From: Agrocybe praecox
Taxonomy: Eukaryota > Basidiomycota > Agaricomycetes > Agaricales > Agrocybaceae
DNA length: 64,000 bases
Reading direction: 5' to 3'
Assembly (NCBI GenBank): GCA_964017145.1
Contig: OZ024845.1
Coordinates: 1,860,001-1,924,000, forward strand
The notes below the pieces were generated by a model that was given only the letters and a program-made list of their open reading frames with translations, made no database searches and was not told the DNA's origin. A program made the translations under genes and the position numbers. Within the stretch, counting starts at the first letter, position 1; every line of letters begins with the position of its first letter. Shown piece after piece: positions 10,597 through 23,781 of the stretch.

Positions 10597-13500
10597 GAGC
10601 GCTGGGGATTTATAGAGGGAGAGAGGGGCGGTGGAGCAGCAGTCGTGGTTTGGAAGCAATTGTGCTTGTTGTACTTTTACGGCATTAAACGAGAAAGCAT
10701 CAACAAACACTGAATCTGTCAGCACGTGCTGCGTAAACAGACTAATCTCATCAGATCTATCTCCTTGTGGTGTTCCATTCCTGAAATTCCATTTCATGTT
10801 CCCATGTCCCAATTATATCCAGTCACAACAGCACGGCTCCCCGTAAGTCTATACAGCCTATGACTCCTGCAGTGATATTGTATACCACCCTATACTCTCC
10901 AGATAGGTCTACTCACAGCGCCCGCACATATTCAAACTGTCGTAATTTGGGAGGATACCCGGTCACCTGTCTGACTTGAGAAAATATCCAAGAATAAAAC
11001 AATGGTGCTTCTCTTTGGTCCCGGTACTTTCCCGCTCAGTCCCTTTCTGCGGCACTCCCGCCGTCTCCTGCCGCAGACCACATACAATCATCCATGTACA
11101 ACTCCTAATATACCGATAATCATCTGTCGACTTCGGACCTGCCACGGGAGGATCGATGGTCTCACACATGCAGGGGCGTCGTTCCATTCAATATAGATAT
11201 CCGTTTGACATCTCCAGGAAACAAACATTTTTTCAATTCCAAAATCATTGTTCTACATACCCACGTTCAATCATGATCTAACACAATGGAATACTTACTT
11301 ATTTTTACTGCGCAACACTCCCAAATGCAGCGCTAATAGTTCTGCCCATTTTGGTCATAAAGTACTTCCCTTACAGATTTCCTTTTCCGACATATCACTT
11401 AGCACAATCATGTTCCAAAGGAAATATTGATAATCTAAACAACTCACGAGGACAGCCCCTCTTGTTCCTAAAATCCTATTTTAACGTGACAGGGAACTAG
11501 GAATAAGTCTAGAGAGAATTATCGGCGCAACTGCCAATACACCAACAAGGCTAACTACTGTTCTCTAACTTGCCACCTGAACCACATTCGGCGAAGAAAT
11601 TTTTGCTAAGCCGAGGAAGGACACATGGTTCAGTTTTTATTTATTTAAATTTGACTCGGGGAAACAATGACACGGTGATCAAGGAACTTTCTGGAATTTG
11701 ACGGATTGGCGCTCAAGGCGCGAATTCTAACGCACATAACATACACTAGTTCTTCCCCAAAAGATGTCAAGAAGATTTCTAGGGCGCTATACATTTTACT
11801 GGCTCAGAGATATCAAATCCTATAATTTTTGCCAGCCGGAAATTCATTATGACGGCTTGGTATTCGAGTCAGAGAGTATAATATCTTGTTAGGAAATACA
11901 AGGACGACAATTGATGAGGATCAATGCTACCTGTATTTGGCGCAATGAGAAAGACAAAGAAACACGTGTATTAAAAATATGTTGCACACAGCAAACTTAC
12001 AGCCTAAAAAATGTGGACAATTGGTCTTCTTATCAGCCTCGTTTTGTACATGATGCAGTGCCTGATCATCCTATGCACGAGGTGGTGGTGCAAAATTCCG
12101 TGCCCTAAGCGCTCTCTTCGACTTGTTACAGATGTCGCGATTACAGACACCGAGTCTCATCCAACGCGCGCTTGCGTGCAACGCCGCCCTTTAGATACAG
12201 CATTGTCCCCTAGTATTTGAACTAACGGCATACATTTTAATATCGCTAACTGCCCAAATCCCCGGTATTTCTCGTACGAGGCGAGAAAGTAATTTGTGCC
12301 CGCACCATTCCTTTTTCTCATCGCATATATATTTAGCCGTCTCATGCCGTGTGCTCAGCCACAAGTATGTATTCTCATATTCTCCAAGCCAGTAGATATA
12401 AATGATTATGGAGATGGCTCCTCATCAGTTGTGCATTGCCCACAGGGTAATTTATGGATCTCATTGGAGGAGTAATACACTCTGAGTTCCACTTCTCTCT
12501 CACACTTCCTCGGAGCTAAAGCGACCAAGATGGAGTTTTTGCTCCTCGTTCCAAAAAGTTTATAATTTTGTCCTAAAGTTCACAGGGATTCACTCGAATG
12601 TCCCCAAATATCTAATATCCCCAGATTCTAATATCGGCCTGTTCGGATGGACTAAAAGATTTTGTTTTTAAAAAAACCCCATTTTATCGGTATGATGGTT
12701 GCCTTACAAGGTGACACTAAGTGACTCTGCGGCGGCACCCTTTTGGTCAACTTTCGGCCATCTCGTCATTGGCATGTACGTGAGCACAGTCACTCTCTGC
12801 GGGAGATGTACCGCAGCTCCAGTTGAGCTTATCGGAAGTCACACCGTCTTCTCGATTTCGTACCGAAAGATGATGATCCAACTTGATTTGGCAGAAATAT
12901 GAAAAATGCTGTGCCTTCGTTCCCTTAATGGGCTGTGGGATAATCATGACCTGTGCCAACCGTGGCCCACCCGTATTGCATCGATAGGGCCGTCAGACCA
13001 GTCACAATCTGATATCACTGGTGGGACTAACATAATGCGGCCATGAGGTCTGGCATGGTGTGATTTTTCTTTTGCTGACTGGATGATTGATGGTTATTTT
13101 GGCCGCTAGATTCGTTGGTGAGATCCGCTGCGGCCCACATTCGGTAGGGTCTGGATATCAGGAAATGCACGTACTGTCTCTCGGTGCGCTATGGGTGAGG
13201 CCCATACTTTGTCTACCTTACCTTTGGGCTGCAATGTCTCTATGCACCATGAATTAGACTGACGTAGGGTCCTCCAAGACAGTGTGGCGTGTAATTTCTT
13301 GGGTTCATTTTAGAGCAATGTGGGCTAACGCCAACGACCATAGGGCCAAGTGGCAGGGAGGAATTGACTCTATTTAACGAGTCTATAATTATTAACACAC
13401 ATACGCTATACTTCAGACATATGTATGACCCCAAAAACACTGCGCAGTAACCGTAATTAATCATCTGAAATATTTTACAAGGATAACACTTGATAAACAG

Positions 13501-14217
13501 ACTCTCTATCATCCCAGAACCTGACTGCTGCTATAATTGCGTATTTAATATCCAATACATAGATACACCTTTTTAACGGCCTTTGTTTCGAGTGTCTGTA
13601 TCCATCTGCACGCATACATGTCTTCGGGAAGATGGTAGTCATTTTGCCATACCACATCTGCCACTCAACCTCGTAAAAAACCACGGAGGAGCTCTAATTC
13701 GGGGCGATTATGATCAATGATATTAATACTCATTAACTACCTATGTTGCAGGTTCCTCGCCTTAAATGAGTTATGTACGCAGTGTACGGACAAGTCACCC
13801 TTCCTCTGAATTGTTGTATCCGAATTAGGCAATTTCCGATCCCGTGGCGTCGCCTTTGTGTCACTGAACCTTCTTGAACAAACAGCGCTAAGCCGGACCG
13901 TGAAGCCGCCTGAGAACATTGATGGAGCGGAGGAAATAGGCAGAAGTAAGGAAGAATCGGTCTTCGTTGCTCAAGAATGCTTCAAACCTCGGGAATGAAA
14001 AGAGATTTTATAACACAGTATGCCAAAATAGTACAATACATTTTTTCTTTCATACAGCGTCACGCGCATCAGGCAGTTCAAGACCAGGTTGCAGCAATCT
14101 GTTCCAGAGGTATAGCAATAGTAGTCCAATCATCATTTATACAAGGTCACGAACACATCCAGGGATATCCTGTTGCCCAGATAAATTTGGGGTTGAAGTG
14201 AATGAATGTTCCTATCT
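10597..14217. other. 3.6-kb gene desert
   Basis: AT-rich with many stops on both strands. No long ORF, no recognisable transposon protein, no clear terminal repeats by eye. A 69-codon frame at 12011-12220 (+) starts with a hydrophobic stretch (MWTIGLLISLVLYMM) but has no other support. Could be decayed mobile DNA or long regulatory spacing. Confidence 0.4.
10608..10614 (-). promoter_or_regulatory. TATA box of the basic nuclear-protein gene
   Basis: TATAAAT on the minus strand, 12-18 bp upstream of the ATG at 10596 and preceded by a pyrimidine-rich tract. The short spacing hints that translation may start at a later ATG (for example 10569). Confidence 0.4.
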
Positions 14218-17200
14218 CTAGCCAATGACCATTCTTTGATGTTCTGGATATGGTGTTGCTGGGATGGCCGGGCTGAAGCAGGGATACGCTGTGCCGACAT
14301 CACCGTACTCTTCTTTGAGCTTCCTCCAAACAGTTCTAAAAGCAGACATCGAGCCCTTCTCGTGAACCAGGGCAATGATACATTGACAGCCAGGAGGCAA
14401 GTCTAACTTCGTCTGACCCGTAAAACCGGGTACAGGTGTGCCATTCGATGTACGACCAAGTAACAAGCTAGCTCGGGGCCGAATAAAATTGGCGCTGGTA
14501 GGGGTGGTAGCCTGATTGGTGTTAGAAGACGGCGCAGCGAGGAGAAAAGTGCCCTCTTCAATGGTAGGCGACAAGACCGAAGATGTTTCCGCGTTCGTAG
14601 GTCTAGATCTAAATTCCACTCGGAAACGGACACTTTTCAGAGCAGCCCCAGAAGAATGATCGACCAGAGGTTGTTCGATTCGACAGTAGAGACTCAGAGT
14701 ATCAGGATCCGGGTTGTACGAGTCGCCAGAGGAGTTCGAAAGCAGTATACCAAAATTCCCAAGAAGTCGCATGACGTTTGATCGTGTTTGATGAATATCA
14801 TCACCGGAGTACAGAAGACCGCCATGACCATTCGACTGCTTCCAGTTGAACAGATTAGAGAACCAGCCTTTGAATTCCCCTACAACGGGTGAGGCTAATA
14901 TACGCCCTGCGCTAGAAGGCGGGTGGACGGGCGAAGAAAGCGCGATAGGAGACCCTAGCATACCAAACGCCGATCTCTTGGGATTCGTGGAAGGTAATTC
15001 GAGAGGAGGAGCTACAACCGAGTAAGTAAAAATGCAACGTTTCCCAACATGAAGCTTACGTCTATTTTTCTTGTCCTTTTCTTTTCTCATCTTGGTCGGA
15101 GACACGATAACCGGGGCAGCATTAGCCAGGTCCTTGCCTACTTCCCGATTCGCCGCTACCCCCATGCCAAGTCCGTGGCGTTCTGTGTCAACACTTACAT
15201 GGCTCCAGCTTTCTTCATCAATACTCTGGTTTTCCTTATCTTCGATAATCCTGGGATGAGTGGTACTTTTGCCTGTCTCCTTATTTTCGCCAAGGCTCGC
15301 GGGCGCTTGAGTCACAGCCTGAACGAGGTCGTTCACTCGTTGGGTGATGTCATCCATGGTCCTTTGGAGCTGCGGGTCCTCCATCTTGGGAGCGGTGAGC
15401 AAAGGTAAATTCAAATCCTCATTTTCTTGTAACACAGATGTTGGCGTTATGATCGGGGAAAGAGGTTGGCGGTGGGTGTCAGCTCGTTTTCTCTGTACAG
15501 ACGGCACTTCTTTCTTCTCAGTGTCATTGTACGGTCGAATAGGACTGATTGATGACTTGGGACCGTGGCCCGACGTCGAAGCGGCTCGCGCCTGGAGTTG
15601 TTGGAGATGATGTGAAAATCCAATCGTAGGTGTCCCCACTGATTCCGTTGTCCCATCGGAGGATGCATTACCTCGGCGCGGCGGGAAAGCGCGAGGCCCA
15701 CCGCGTCCTAGTCCCGCCATAGATGCCTTAACACGGCTAGTACTAGCTATGGTAGATACTGACAAGCTCGCGGGCTTGGTCTGGGGCCGTGGCTTCCCGA
15801 GATCCACTTGGATAGGCGGATCAACCTTTCCGGGAAGGTTTCCGTCGGTGACCAGTCTTCTGCGAGAGGATGCTCTAGGCGCCGGAGCAGAGGACAGATG
15901 AGAGGGATAAGGTGATGGCTGAGCCCCAGACGTTTGAGAAGATGAAGCAATTTGAGAATCCGAAAAAATGCGATGCGCCTTTGCCACTTCGTACTTCTTG
16001 AGACCCTCGGCATGATCCAACTCCCAACCAAGATTGAATTTGACCGTTTCGAGGCCAATCGTAGAGCATGCGTTGACTATTCGAGATTGATCTTCCAAGT
16101 CCTTTGATCTGGTCATAGTGGACGCTTCTCTGTATTTTCCGAGCAAGAAGTAAAAGGCCTTGGCATGAACGCCTTGACCTGCAGGAGCACACAGATCGCG
16201 CAAAATGCCCTCCCCTTGTGCATCAGCGTGACGTCCCCAGATAATGCGCAGAGACGAAAAGATCTCCGAGTCGACATTTTCAGGAGATGCAAGAGGACGG
16301 GCTAGGACACTTGGCGAGGGCGGAAGGGGAGGAGCTAGCAGATTGTATGTTGTGCCGTCCGGTGTAGAAAAGGGTATAGACGCATGCGAAAGTAGCCAGG
16401 GGTGATTCAGAATACCAGGAATCTTTGACAAGATGTAAGCTGATCGTTTCGAAGATCAGGAAAACATTACGCACAGTTATGCGCTGCTTCACGTCAACTA
16501 CAAGCATTTTGCTTAGGAGATCTCGCGCCATGGGATCAATCCAAGTCGGCATGTCGTACTTGCCACTTTTCACCTTTGTGAGTAGCGTACGTACGTTTTT
16601 GTCGTCAAAGGGAAGCCTCCCAGTCAGCAATGCATATAGAATAACGCCACAGCTCCAGATGTCTGTTGCATTTCCTTGGTATTTCTCTCCGTTAACAATC
16701 TCTGGACTTGCATAATGAGGAGAGCCACAGCTAGTTTCCAATTGGAGAGAAGGAGGCGCAAAGGCAGCCATTCCCCAGTCTGCAATCTTTATCTGAGGAG
16801 GAGAGAAGGAGGAAATGAGGATGTTCTCTGGTTTGAGATCACGATGAATAATGGAAAAGGTGTGCGCATAGTTAAGCCCATAGATAATTTGTCTGAAGTA
16901 TATCAAAGCTTCGTTGGGCGGGAGCCTTCCTCTATTGACCAAGAAATCAAAAAGCTCCCCTCCTTCAACGTACTCGAGGACAAGAAAGAGCTCCTTTTCG
17001 CCTTCATAGACATCATATATCCTCATTATATTGGGATGATTCATGAGTTTCATCATAGTGATTTCGCGATCTATTCCAAGTCGCTGTTTGTCGGACTTAG
17101 CCTGCTGAGTAGCAAGAGAGGCACGGGAATTGACGAGAGGAGCGACGGGCAAGATTTTGACGGCTGCAAGCTGACCAGTTCGTCGATGTTTGGCAATTTT

Positions 17201-17389
17201 GACTCGCCCAGATGCGCCCTTTCCTACACATTCGCCAAGAATCCATGGACCAATTGATTTTGGGTCTGTTGGTAAATCGAAAGCTGATGCGCCTCCCGCG
17301 GCGGCCTTTTCCTTTGCCCAGCGAGTGCCTAGAGGAGCGGTATATTTGATAGGAGGTGGACGAGGAGGACTATCAGAAACGGCCTGCAT
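14218..17389 (-). CDS. Ser/Thr protein kinase of the Gin4/Hsl1/Kcc4 - Cdr2/Cdr1 (Nim1) type
   Basis: Protein kinase of the CAMK/SNF1-related group whose yeast relatives sit at the septin cortex and restrain Wee1/Swe1 to couple cell shape to mitotic entry. Exons 17389-16475, 16422-15060, 15011-14218 encode 1023 aa. Kinase domain about residues 45-330: glycine loop GKGASG (56-61), catalytic Lys78, HRDLKPEN (182-189), metal-binding DWG (204-206, in place of DFG), activation segment TSCGSPHYASPE. The intron after RIT joins to IPGILNHPW, the end of the domain. A long Ser/Pro-rich linker follows, then a C-terminal region about 200 residues long that looks like the KA1-like lipid-binding domain of this family (GDDIHQTRSNVMRLL... 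to CQCIIALVHEKGS... FRTVWRKLKEEYG). Head-to-head with the PPR-like gene; the start codons are 190 bp apart. Confidence 0.9.
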
Positions 17390-17579
17390 TTTTTTGAATA
17401 CAAAGAAGAGAAAAGAGGATAGAATGTGTGCTGCTCGACCAGCGGGCAAGATTCAAGAATGGACGAACCGGCGAGTCCGTGTCAGCCAACCATCCTATCC
17501 GAGATGTGACGTGACTCTTTGCCGGGTCACAACTATTTTCAGTAAATGCCGCCCTGCTCTACTCTCATTGCCGGACTGG
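17390..17579. promoter_or_regulatory. short bidirectional promoter
   Basis: Only 190 bp separate the ATGs of the kinase (-) and the mitochondrial PPR-like gene (+), so both promoters must share or overlap this segment. The plus-strand frame is open through it and into the kinase 5' end, which is a coincidental extension. Confidence 0.6.
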
Positions 17580-20246
17580 ATGGTCCCCGCGTCATGGCCT
17601 CTCTTGCGCTCTCACTGCGCCAGCATAGGCCGCTCACGGCTCACAAAAAATATCAGTAAACGTTCTCAAGTCCGTCTTTTCTCATCCTCGTTCAAGACAC
17701 GTCACGCAGCGACGCTTTCCTTTGCCCGACTAGCACATTCTTTTGTTGAAGCATCACAATCAGCGGATACACCTCCAAAGGCTGCAGATTTTCCAATCAA
17801 TGTCATCGAAAAGCAGGCTTCTATACGGTCTTTTGCTTCCCTCGTCGAAGAGCAAAAGATAGACGAAGCGAGTAGGGCATTATCAAACGTATTCGACGCG
17901 GGTACTGCCGATGAAGATTTGGACGCATTTCGACAAATCAAAGACATCCTGGCTGGAGCGAAACAAGACGCGAAGATCAATGCACTAGTTATGAAGCTTG
18001 GACTCCTTGCAGCATCAAAGGGACAGGCCCAGTTTGTCAAGGATCAGGTCATTCCTTTGCTAAATCAAACCGGAGGATGGGAAATGGTATCTGAACTCGA
18101 GAGCAAGCTCAATTGCGTGGAGGACAACTCAAATGCAGAGGCAAACGTATTTGAGGATGCATCAGACGATTATTCCACGACCAACACTCCATTACCACCG
18201 TCGACACTTGAAATTATCGAGCGACAGCTACCGGCTCTCCTTCCCAACCCGGTAGCCGAAGGCGCTTCTCTATTTGAAGAACACATGGATGAAGAATCAT
18301 TTTCATCGACCAGTCAGTCCACTCACTCCGAGTATATTTCGGGTGGGTTCCTGAATAATATGATTTCCAACGGCCAGTATGAAGAAGCCTTTCGGTTCGT
18401 TAAGGAAATGAAAGCTCTAGGATCCACAGTCCCGGTGTCGCCTCAATACATAGATATCGCCCTTTTCATCTTGAAAAGCAACAAATCACCCTCTTTGGAA
18501 CAACTCGATCGAGCCCTTGCTTGGCTTTCCCTCATGCCAAAGTACGACGACGACGATCTCCACGCAAACACAAACACAAACGTTCTATCACGGCTGGAAA
18601 ATTTGACAAAATACCTCCTATCAAAAAAGAAGCCAGACGTAGGCCTTTTAATTCGCGCGAGCATCATGATCGCATCGAAAGGTTTTATCTATCCTACGAA
18701 GCACCTCATCCCAATTATAGTCCGCAATATTGATGCAAAACAGTGCCAAAAGTTTGTTGCCAAATTTGAGGACGCGTATTTGGACTTCTGGAAAGATATG
18801 GCATCCCCTCTTCGCATGGAGTACAAACAAAAGACCGACAATTTCTTCCGGAATAGGGTCGTCAGCACGCTTATTGCCAATCGCCGGCTACGTGATGCGA
18901 TTACTTTGTTGCATGAGCGTGGAGATTTTACATTATGGCAGCCTACATACGAGTACCTATCCCAAGTTCCTACCCCATCTTTCCGATTGACCCAAATTCT
19001 GAAGAACATACGAATGTCGGAAGACACTGAAATCGAGCACGCACGCGTCACTGTCATGGACCACATAGATTTCGGTGAAGATTTTCGCGCGAGCTTGAGA
19101 CATCTAAAAAATGTCCTTACGTCGAAGACACAAGTTCCTCATCCATTTACTATCGCCAACTTCATAAATCTTTCACTTTCAATGGGGCGGACCACTGGCT
19201 TGCGCATTCTTTTCGACAGGGCACACCGGGCAAATGGCCTTCCTGCTGTCAATTTTGCGTTTGCCGAAATGCTATATTATAAGCGCATAGGTCTTCCTCA
19301 GCTAGTCGTGGAGACTTTCGTCGAACATTTTTATTTACACGGTCTGCCTCGGAAATATATTCTCAGGTCATACGATTCGATCAAAAGGAAACGGGTCGAG
19401 CAAGGACGCAAGCTGTTGCCGACTAGGTTCTATAAATACGACAAAAGCAAATTTTCAGGCAGGAAACTGTGGCCGACGGTTATGCAATATAACGCTTTCT
19501 GGGATGCGATGGTGGCCATGTCGCCTCGGATTTCGGTGCATGACATCTACGCTGCATTTATCAAGTGGGCTCGTGAGCAGTACGACCTGCGGGGCAAAAC
19601 GGGGTCAGCAAAGTCGACGTCGACGACGACGATAGACCTCTCAACATCTCCTCAGCTCTTTTCGAGCTCATTCCACCCGTTCCTCCGTCCTCTCATGCAA
19701 ACCTCAAAATTGAAAGTCCAATTCGGCGAGCAGATCCTCCGGGACATGCTCGATCTCGGCATCGAACCACATATATACGTGTACACTGAATTGGCAGGCT
19801 TCTATGCTAGCCACGGTAACCCGCAAGCAGCGTTCGCTTTGATGGATCAGTCGGAAAATAGGAAGAAAACTGAACATCGACGTCGGAACGGCACGACGTT
19901 CGTAGTGGCTGCCCCCCGCCCCGACCTGGTTTTCTACGTCTCGGTGCTTCGTGGATTCCTCGTTAATAGGAACGTTGAAGCTGCGGAGCTCGTTGCGCAG
20001 AGGATTAAGCAGTTCATCGATTATGTTCCTGGTAAAAACGAGCATCTTGATGCAGCGTTGGATGACCTTGAAAGTCTCAAGACTTTGGGCGATAAATGGG
20101 TCTATGTATGTACATCCTTATCTTGTCTTTCTTTCCTATCAATCTATCAATCGGGGATGAAAGTCTAACGTAACTATCTCCCTCTTTTTACCTTTTAGGT
20201 TCCACTATCAAGAAGAGGGTTTACCTCAGGTCCAGTTGTCGAATGA
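17580..20246 (+). CDS. mitochondrial pentatricopeptide-repeat-like protein
   Basis: Probable mitochondrial RNA-binding or translation factor of unknown specificity. Exon 17580-20105 joins 20199-20246 (GTATGT donor, ccttttag acceptor), giving 857 aa ending SGPVVE. The N-terminus from MVPASWPLLRSHC is rich in Arg, Ser and hydrophobics and lacks acidic residues for about 50 residues, typical of a matrix-targeting presequence. The protein is almost all helical. Units of about 35 residues resembling PPR motifs are clearest near the C-terminus (HIYVYTELAGFYASHGNPQ followed by AAFALMDQ; then DLVFYVSVLRGFLVNRN). The frame is open upstream to 17190, but that part overlaps the kinase gene antisense. 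I cannot assign an ortholog. Confidence 0.8.
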
Positions 20247-20979
20247 TGACGTCCTATGATAGATGATAGATAACGACGCTCACCAAACCTACGGTCAGAA
20301 GGCCTGGTCCTTTCTTTGACGGCAGCTCCTCATTTCGTACCCCAAGATCTGCTCTACTTGCATCATTCTTTTCGAAGTCGAATCTGAAAAGATGTCATAC
20401 ATGCACCAGTGGGGCGAATGCTACGCCAGTGGAGTGTATAGATGGACAGACGGATAGACTCTAGAGTTTCACTAGTGGCAACATATGTCATTAAATGTGA
20501 ACTTTCCTTCAGAGGGCGTCTCTAGTGGTGCTTGCCACAAGTTTCAATAAACGCGAATAAGATTCAAGACGTTGGAGGAGATCAGTTTATAAAGCGACTA
20601 GATTAGGCTCCAGTGACCTCAACAGCTGGTAGGTGCAAGGTCAAATGGAGTGTGGTATTAATTGGTACCTAAAATAGTAATATACAGCAATGCAAGTACA
20701 TCTAACTAAAAGATAAATAAATGAGGAGAATCATTGGCAAATTGTCCCTTGCGACAATCAAACATGTACACCACATTCCATGTGCCTTTTGATAAAGCAT
20801 TCTTACAAAAGGATCACAGGTCTATGCTCCACGACATAAAGGCAATGGCGAAAAAAGATGGGTAAGGATGTAAAGCTTGGTGGATAAGCCTGACCATAAA
20901 AGAAAGGACGAAGGCAATTGGTGTTGTACATAACCTACAAAAAGCCCCCAAAAAACAAAGATAAGACCCGGTTCCTTTG
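20247..20979. other. convergent 3' spacer
   Basis: 733 bp between the PPR-like and TFIIE-alpha stop codons. 3' UTRs only; no supported gene. Confidence 0.45.
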
Positions 20980-22997
20980 CTATGATCGAGCTTGCAAAAC
21001 GTCGAAGAATGCTGTATATTCGTCTGGCGTCATAAAGTCGTGGTCTTCTTCCGTAATCTGCGAATATGGTTTGGGAGTACCATTCACTGTAAGAACACAT
21101 GGGTTTAGAATATATAGATGTACGCAAAAAGGTAAAGAACATACCCATGATCATGGGATCGTCCTCTGGCAATGCAGCTCCCGCTTCACTTTGAGTATCC
21201 ATGACCGCATCCTGTGGCTCTAGGCCTCCATTGGTATGTCCATTGGTGTATCCGTTGGTAAACCCGTTGTGGTGAGCGGCGAGCAACCCATTTGAAGATC
21301 CATTGACCATACCCGAAAGGGCTGTCTCAACCTTGGGCACTTTCATTTTATTTGTATGTCCGACGTCCTCTTGACTCCTTGATCTTTTCCTGTAAGCATT
21401 CAGCGAGTCGAGGTACTCGATATTTGGCTTTTTATCTTCGTCGTCGTCGTCATTATACTGGGAAGCTCCGTTTGCTAATGGAGAGCTGGAAGAAGACGAT
21501 CCCATTCCTGTCGCGATGGGAGTGGCCATCGTAGACGAAGCTGCAGATGACGCTGCCAAAGATGCATAATATTGGTCGTAAACTGAAACGAAAGGAATGA
21601 AATTCAGCAAAATCATAGAATGAAGACAAAAGGTTGGCGTACTATCTGCCTCAACATTGATTGTCGGCTTGACATCCTCGGCCCCGGTTTCCATTGGAAT
21701 GAGATTTTGAAGACCAGAACCATGCGACCTCGATGAACCACCGACTATACCAAGCCCCTTCAATATATCGTCGTTGGACAATTGCGAAGATCCGTTTAAT
21801 CCAAGGGCGGCCTCCCGATTACTTTCCCTCACACCCAATGCAGTAAGATCTCCAGTAATCGTACTCTTGAGATGCCAGGCAGGCAAGGCATTTTGCTGCC
21901 TCTTCACCTCGGCCTGGGCATCCCGTTCCATTTTCCGTGTAGACTCGTCCTTGTCCATTGCCATCATAACTCCGACCCCGTCGTCCTCTTTCCGACCACC
22001 ATCAGCCCCAGCAACCTTCAAGCCACCTTGTCCCGTCGTTGATTTATTTTTATCCGATTCCGAAGGGTTGTTCTTAATCCATACAGCAACATCGAAACTA
22101 GAATAGAATGGTTCAGTGGGTTTATAAAAAAAATTAGCAGAAGAACGCACGCAGGTAGCACCATAGCTTCACTTTTTTGCAGACCCTCTCTGATGAATCT
22201 CATTTGGTGATTAAACCGTTGCATCCGATCCTTGCTGCCCAATACACTTTCCGCATCTTCATTATCAACTACTTCTGCCTGACAAATTTCACAAACGAGG
22301 ATGCCTCTCGCAAAGTCCATCAACTTGTCCACTTCAAGTGGCGTATATGACTGTTTGCATTGCGGACAGATATAACCCTTATTATCCAATTCCTGAGAAA
22401 GGTGGATGAGAACAATGAAAGGAGTGGATTTGTACAGAGTTGTAGTACATTACGCAGTGTCGAATCAATGATGTACCTCATCTTCGCTATGCGCCATTTG
22501 ACGACATTGCAGAAATGTTCGTAATCGATGTAGTAATATTGTTTTCCGACACTGCGCTGGGCGCCTTCCTTAAGTTCATTTTGGCGGTATCTGACAAGTA
22601 GTCACTATCAGTTTGGGAAGAGAAAAGAGTAGAATGGAGACGTTACGCACATCTTGACTAATGAGTCATTAGACAACACTGCGATGACCTTGTTCAACTC
22701 CTTAGGCTGCAATCCCATACGCCCAGCCAAGTCATCGTCCTTGAGACTGAAATGACACCAAAAGAGGTCAGGAAATGTGTTTGAAAAAAACAGGGGATAT
22801 GAAGTCGGAGCCATTGGATAAGAATGAAATGTTGAAAAAAGAAATTCCACGCATGCGCATGAAATACACATTCGTCATACTTACACAGGGTGCCTCGCAA
22901 GTTGATCCATGATGATGGTGTACTTGGGCTCGTAAAATGCTCTGGATACATGCTGTACAAGAAGTCGCAGAGTTTCCTGGTCCTCTTTTGTTGCCAT
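20980..22997 (-). CDS. TFA1: transcription initiation factor TFIIE, alpha subunit
   Basis: General Pol II factor that recruits and regulates TFIIH at the promoter. Start MATKEDQETLRLLVQHVSRAF (22997-22885), then exons 22746-22651, 22590-22449, 22392-22151, 22097 onward, and a last exon ending at 20980. Order of features: winged-helix domain (LKDDDLAGRMGLQPKELNK), YYYIDYEHFCNVVKWR, zinc ribbon with CPQC and CEIC about 30 residues apart, FDVAVWIKNNP, a disordered acidic/Ser-rich region with NG-rich repeats (GFTNGYTNGHTNGG), and the conserved C-terminus EDHDFMTPDEYTAFFDVLQ. Intron 3 uses a weak donor, AAT|GTACTA, needed to keep the frame into ELDNKGYICPQC. Confidence 0.95.
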
Positions 22998-23748
22998 TCG
23001 AACCCTTCTAGTTCAGCTTTTTGAATCGGTCACTCGTTTTCAAGCTGCCGCCGACCTGCGTGCCACTCCCTAATCGTATTTGCGAGCCCCTGGGGCTGTT
23101 CTATGGATAAAGACCAACGGTAGTTAGTTAAAACCCCGTTTAATGTGGTCGATTGAGCAATCAGCCGTCAGCTCGTCGCAGGCGGAGGAATGAGTGAGGG
23201 AGAGCTAGAAAGAATTAAAGGCACTGCAGCCTGCTTCTGGTTCCTTGTTTGTCTACATCCGCAACAACAAAGAGTTTTCATGGTCCGATTCATACTCCGA
23301 ATGGTTCACCGCCTTGCGGCTGTGCTTCGAAGTCTGACTCGTTCACGTACACATATCGCTTCCTATCGACAATGGTCCTTTGGCGCCCTCATTCCTGTTT
23401 ATATGGGCCGAAGTACCTCAATGGTCGATATTAATTCCAGGATAATTATGGGTTAAAATACTAGATTCATTCTTCTAGTCTCGTCTCGCAACGCTCTTTT
23501 GAAATTCTGCTTCCACAATTTCTTTGACTTTCTAACTGTGCTCTTTAATCCTTGCGACAACTGCCAACTTTTCGGGTGGATATCTCTCAGATCCGCATAA
23601 CACTCTGTCGACTTTTCATTGCTGGCTCTGGACCGTCTGATTCCACAATCGTGCTCATTAAGGCTGCCCTGATATACTACAGAGATCCTCAGGTACCCTG
23701 ATAGAAACTCGGTCCAGCGAGGCCCAGAACCTTAGGGCCTTTGCAACA

Positions 23749-23781
23749 ACCCCAAACCCAAACCCAAACCAAACCAAACCC
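23749..23781. repeat. short CCCAAA/CCAAA tandem repeat
   Basis: About five imperfect copies of a 5-6 nt unit. It resembles C-rich telomere-like or polypurine simple repeats but is far too short for a telomere and lies inside a gene-dense region. Confidence 0.6.

Noticed and set aside
12011..12220. 69-codon ORF with a hydrophobic start.
   Set aside because: Small size, AT-rich context, no promoter element or second exon; expected by chance in a desert of this length.
17190..17579. Upstream 5' extension of the PPR-like reading frame.
   Set aside because: It overlaps the kinase N-terminal coding region antisense, and the downstream ATG at 17580 starts a typical mitochondrial presequence.
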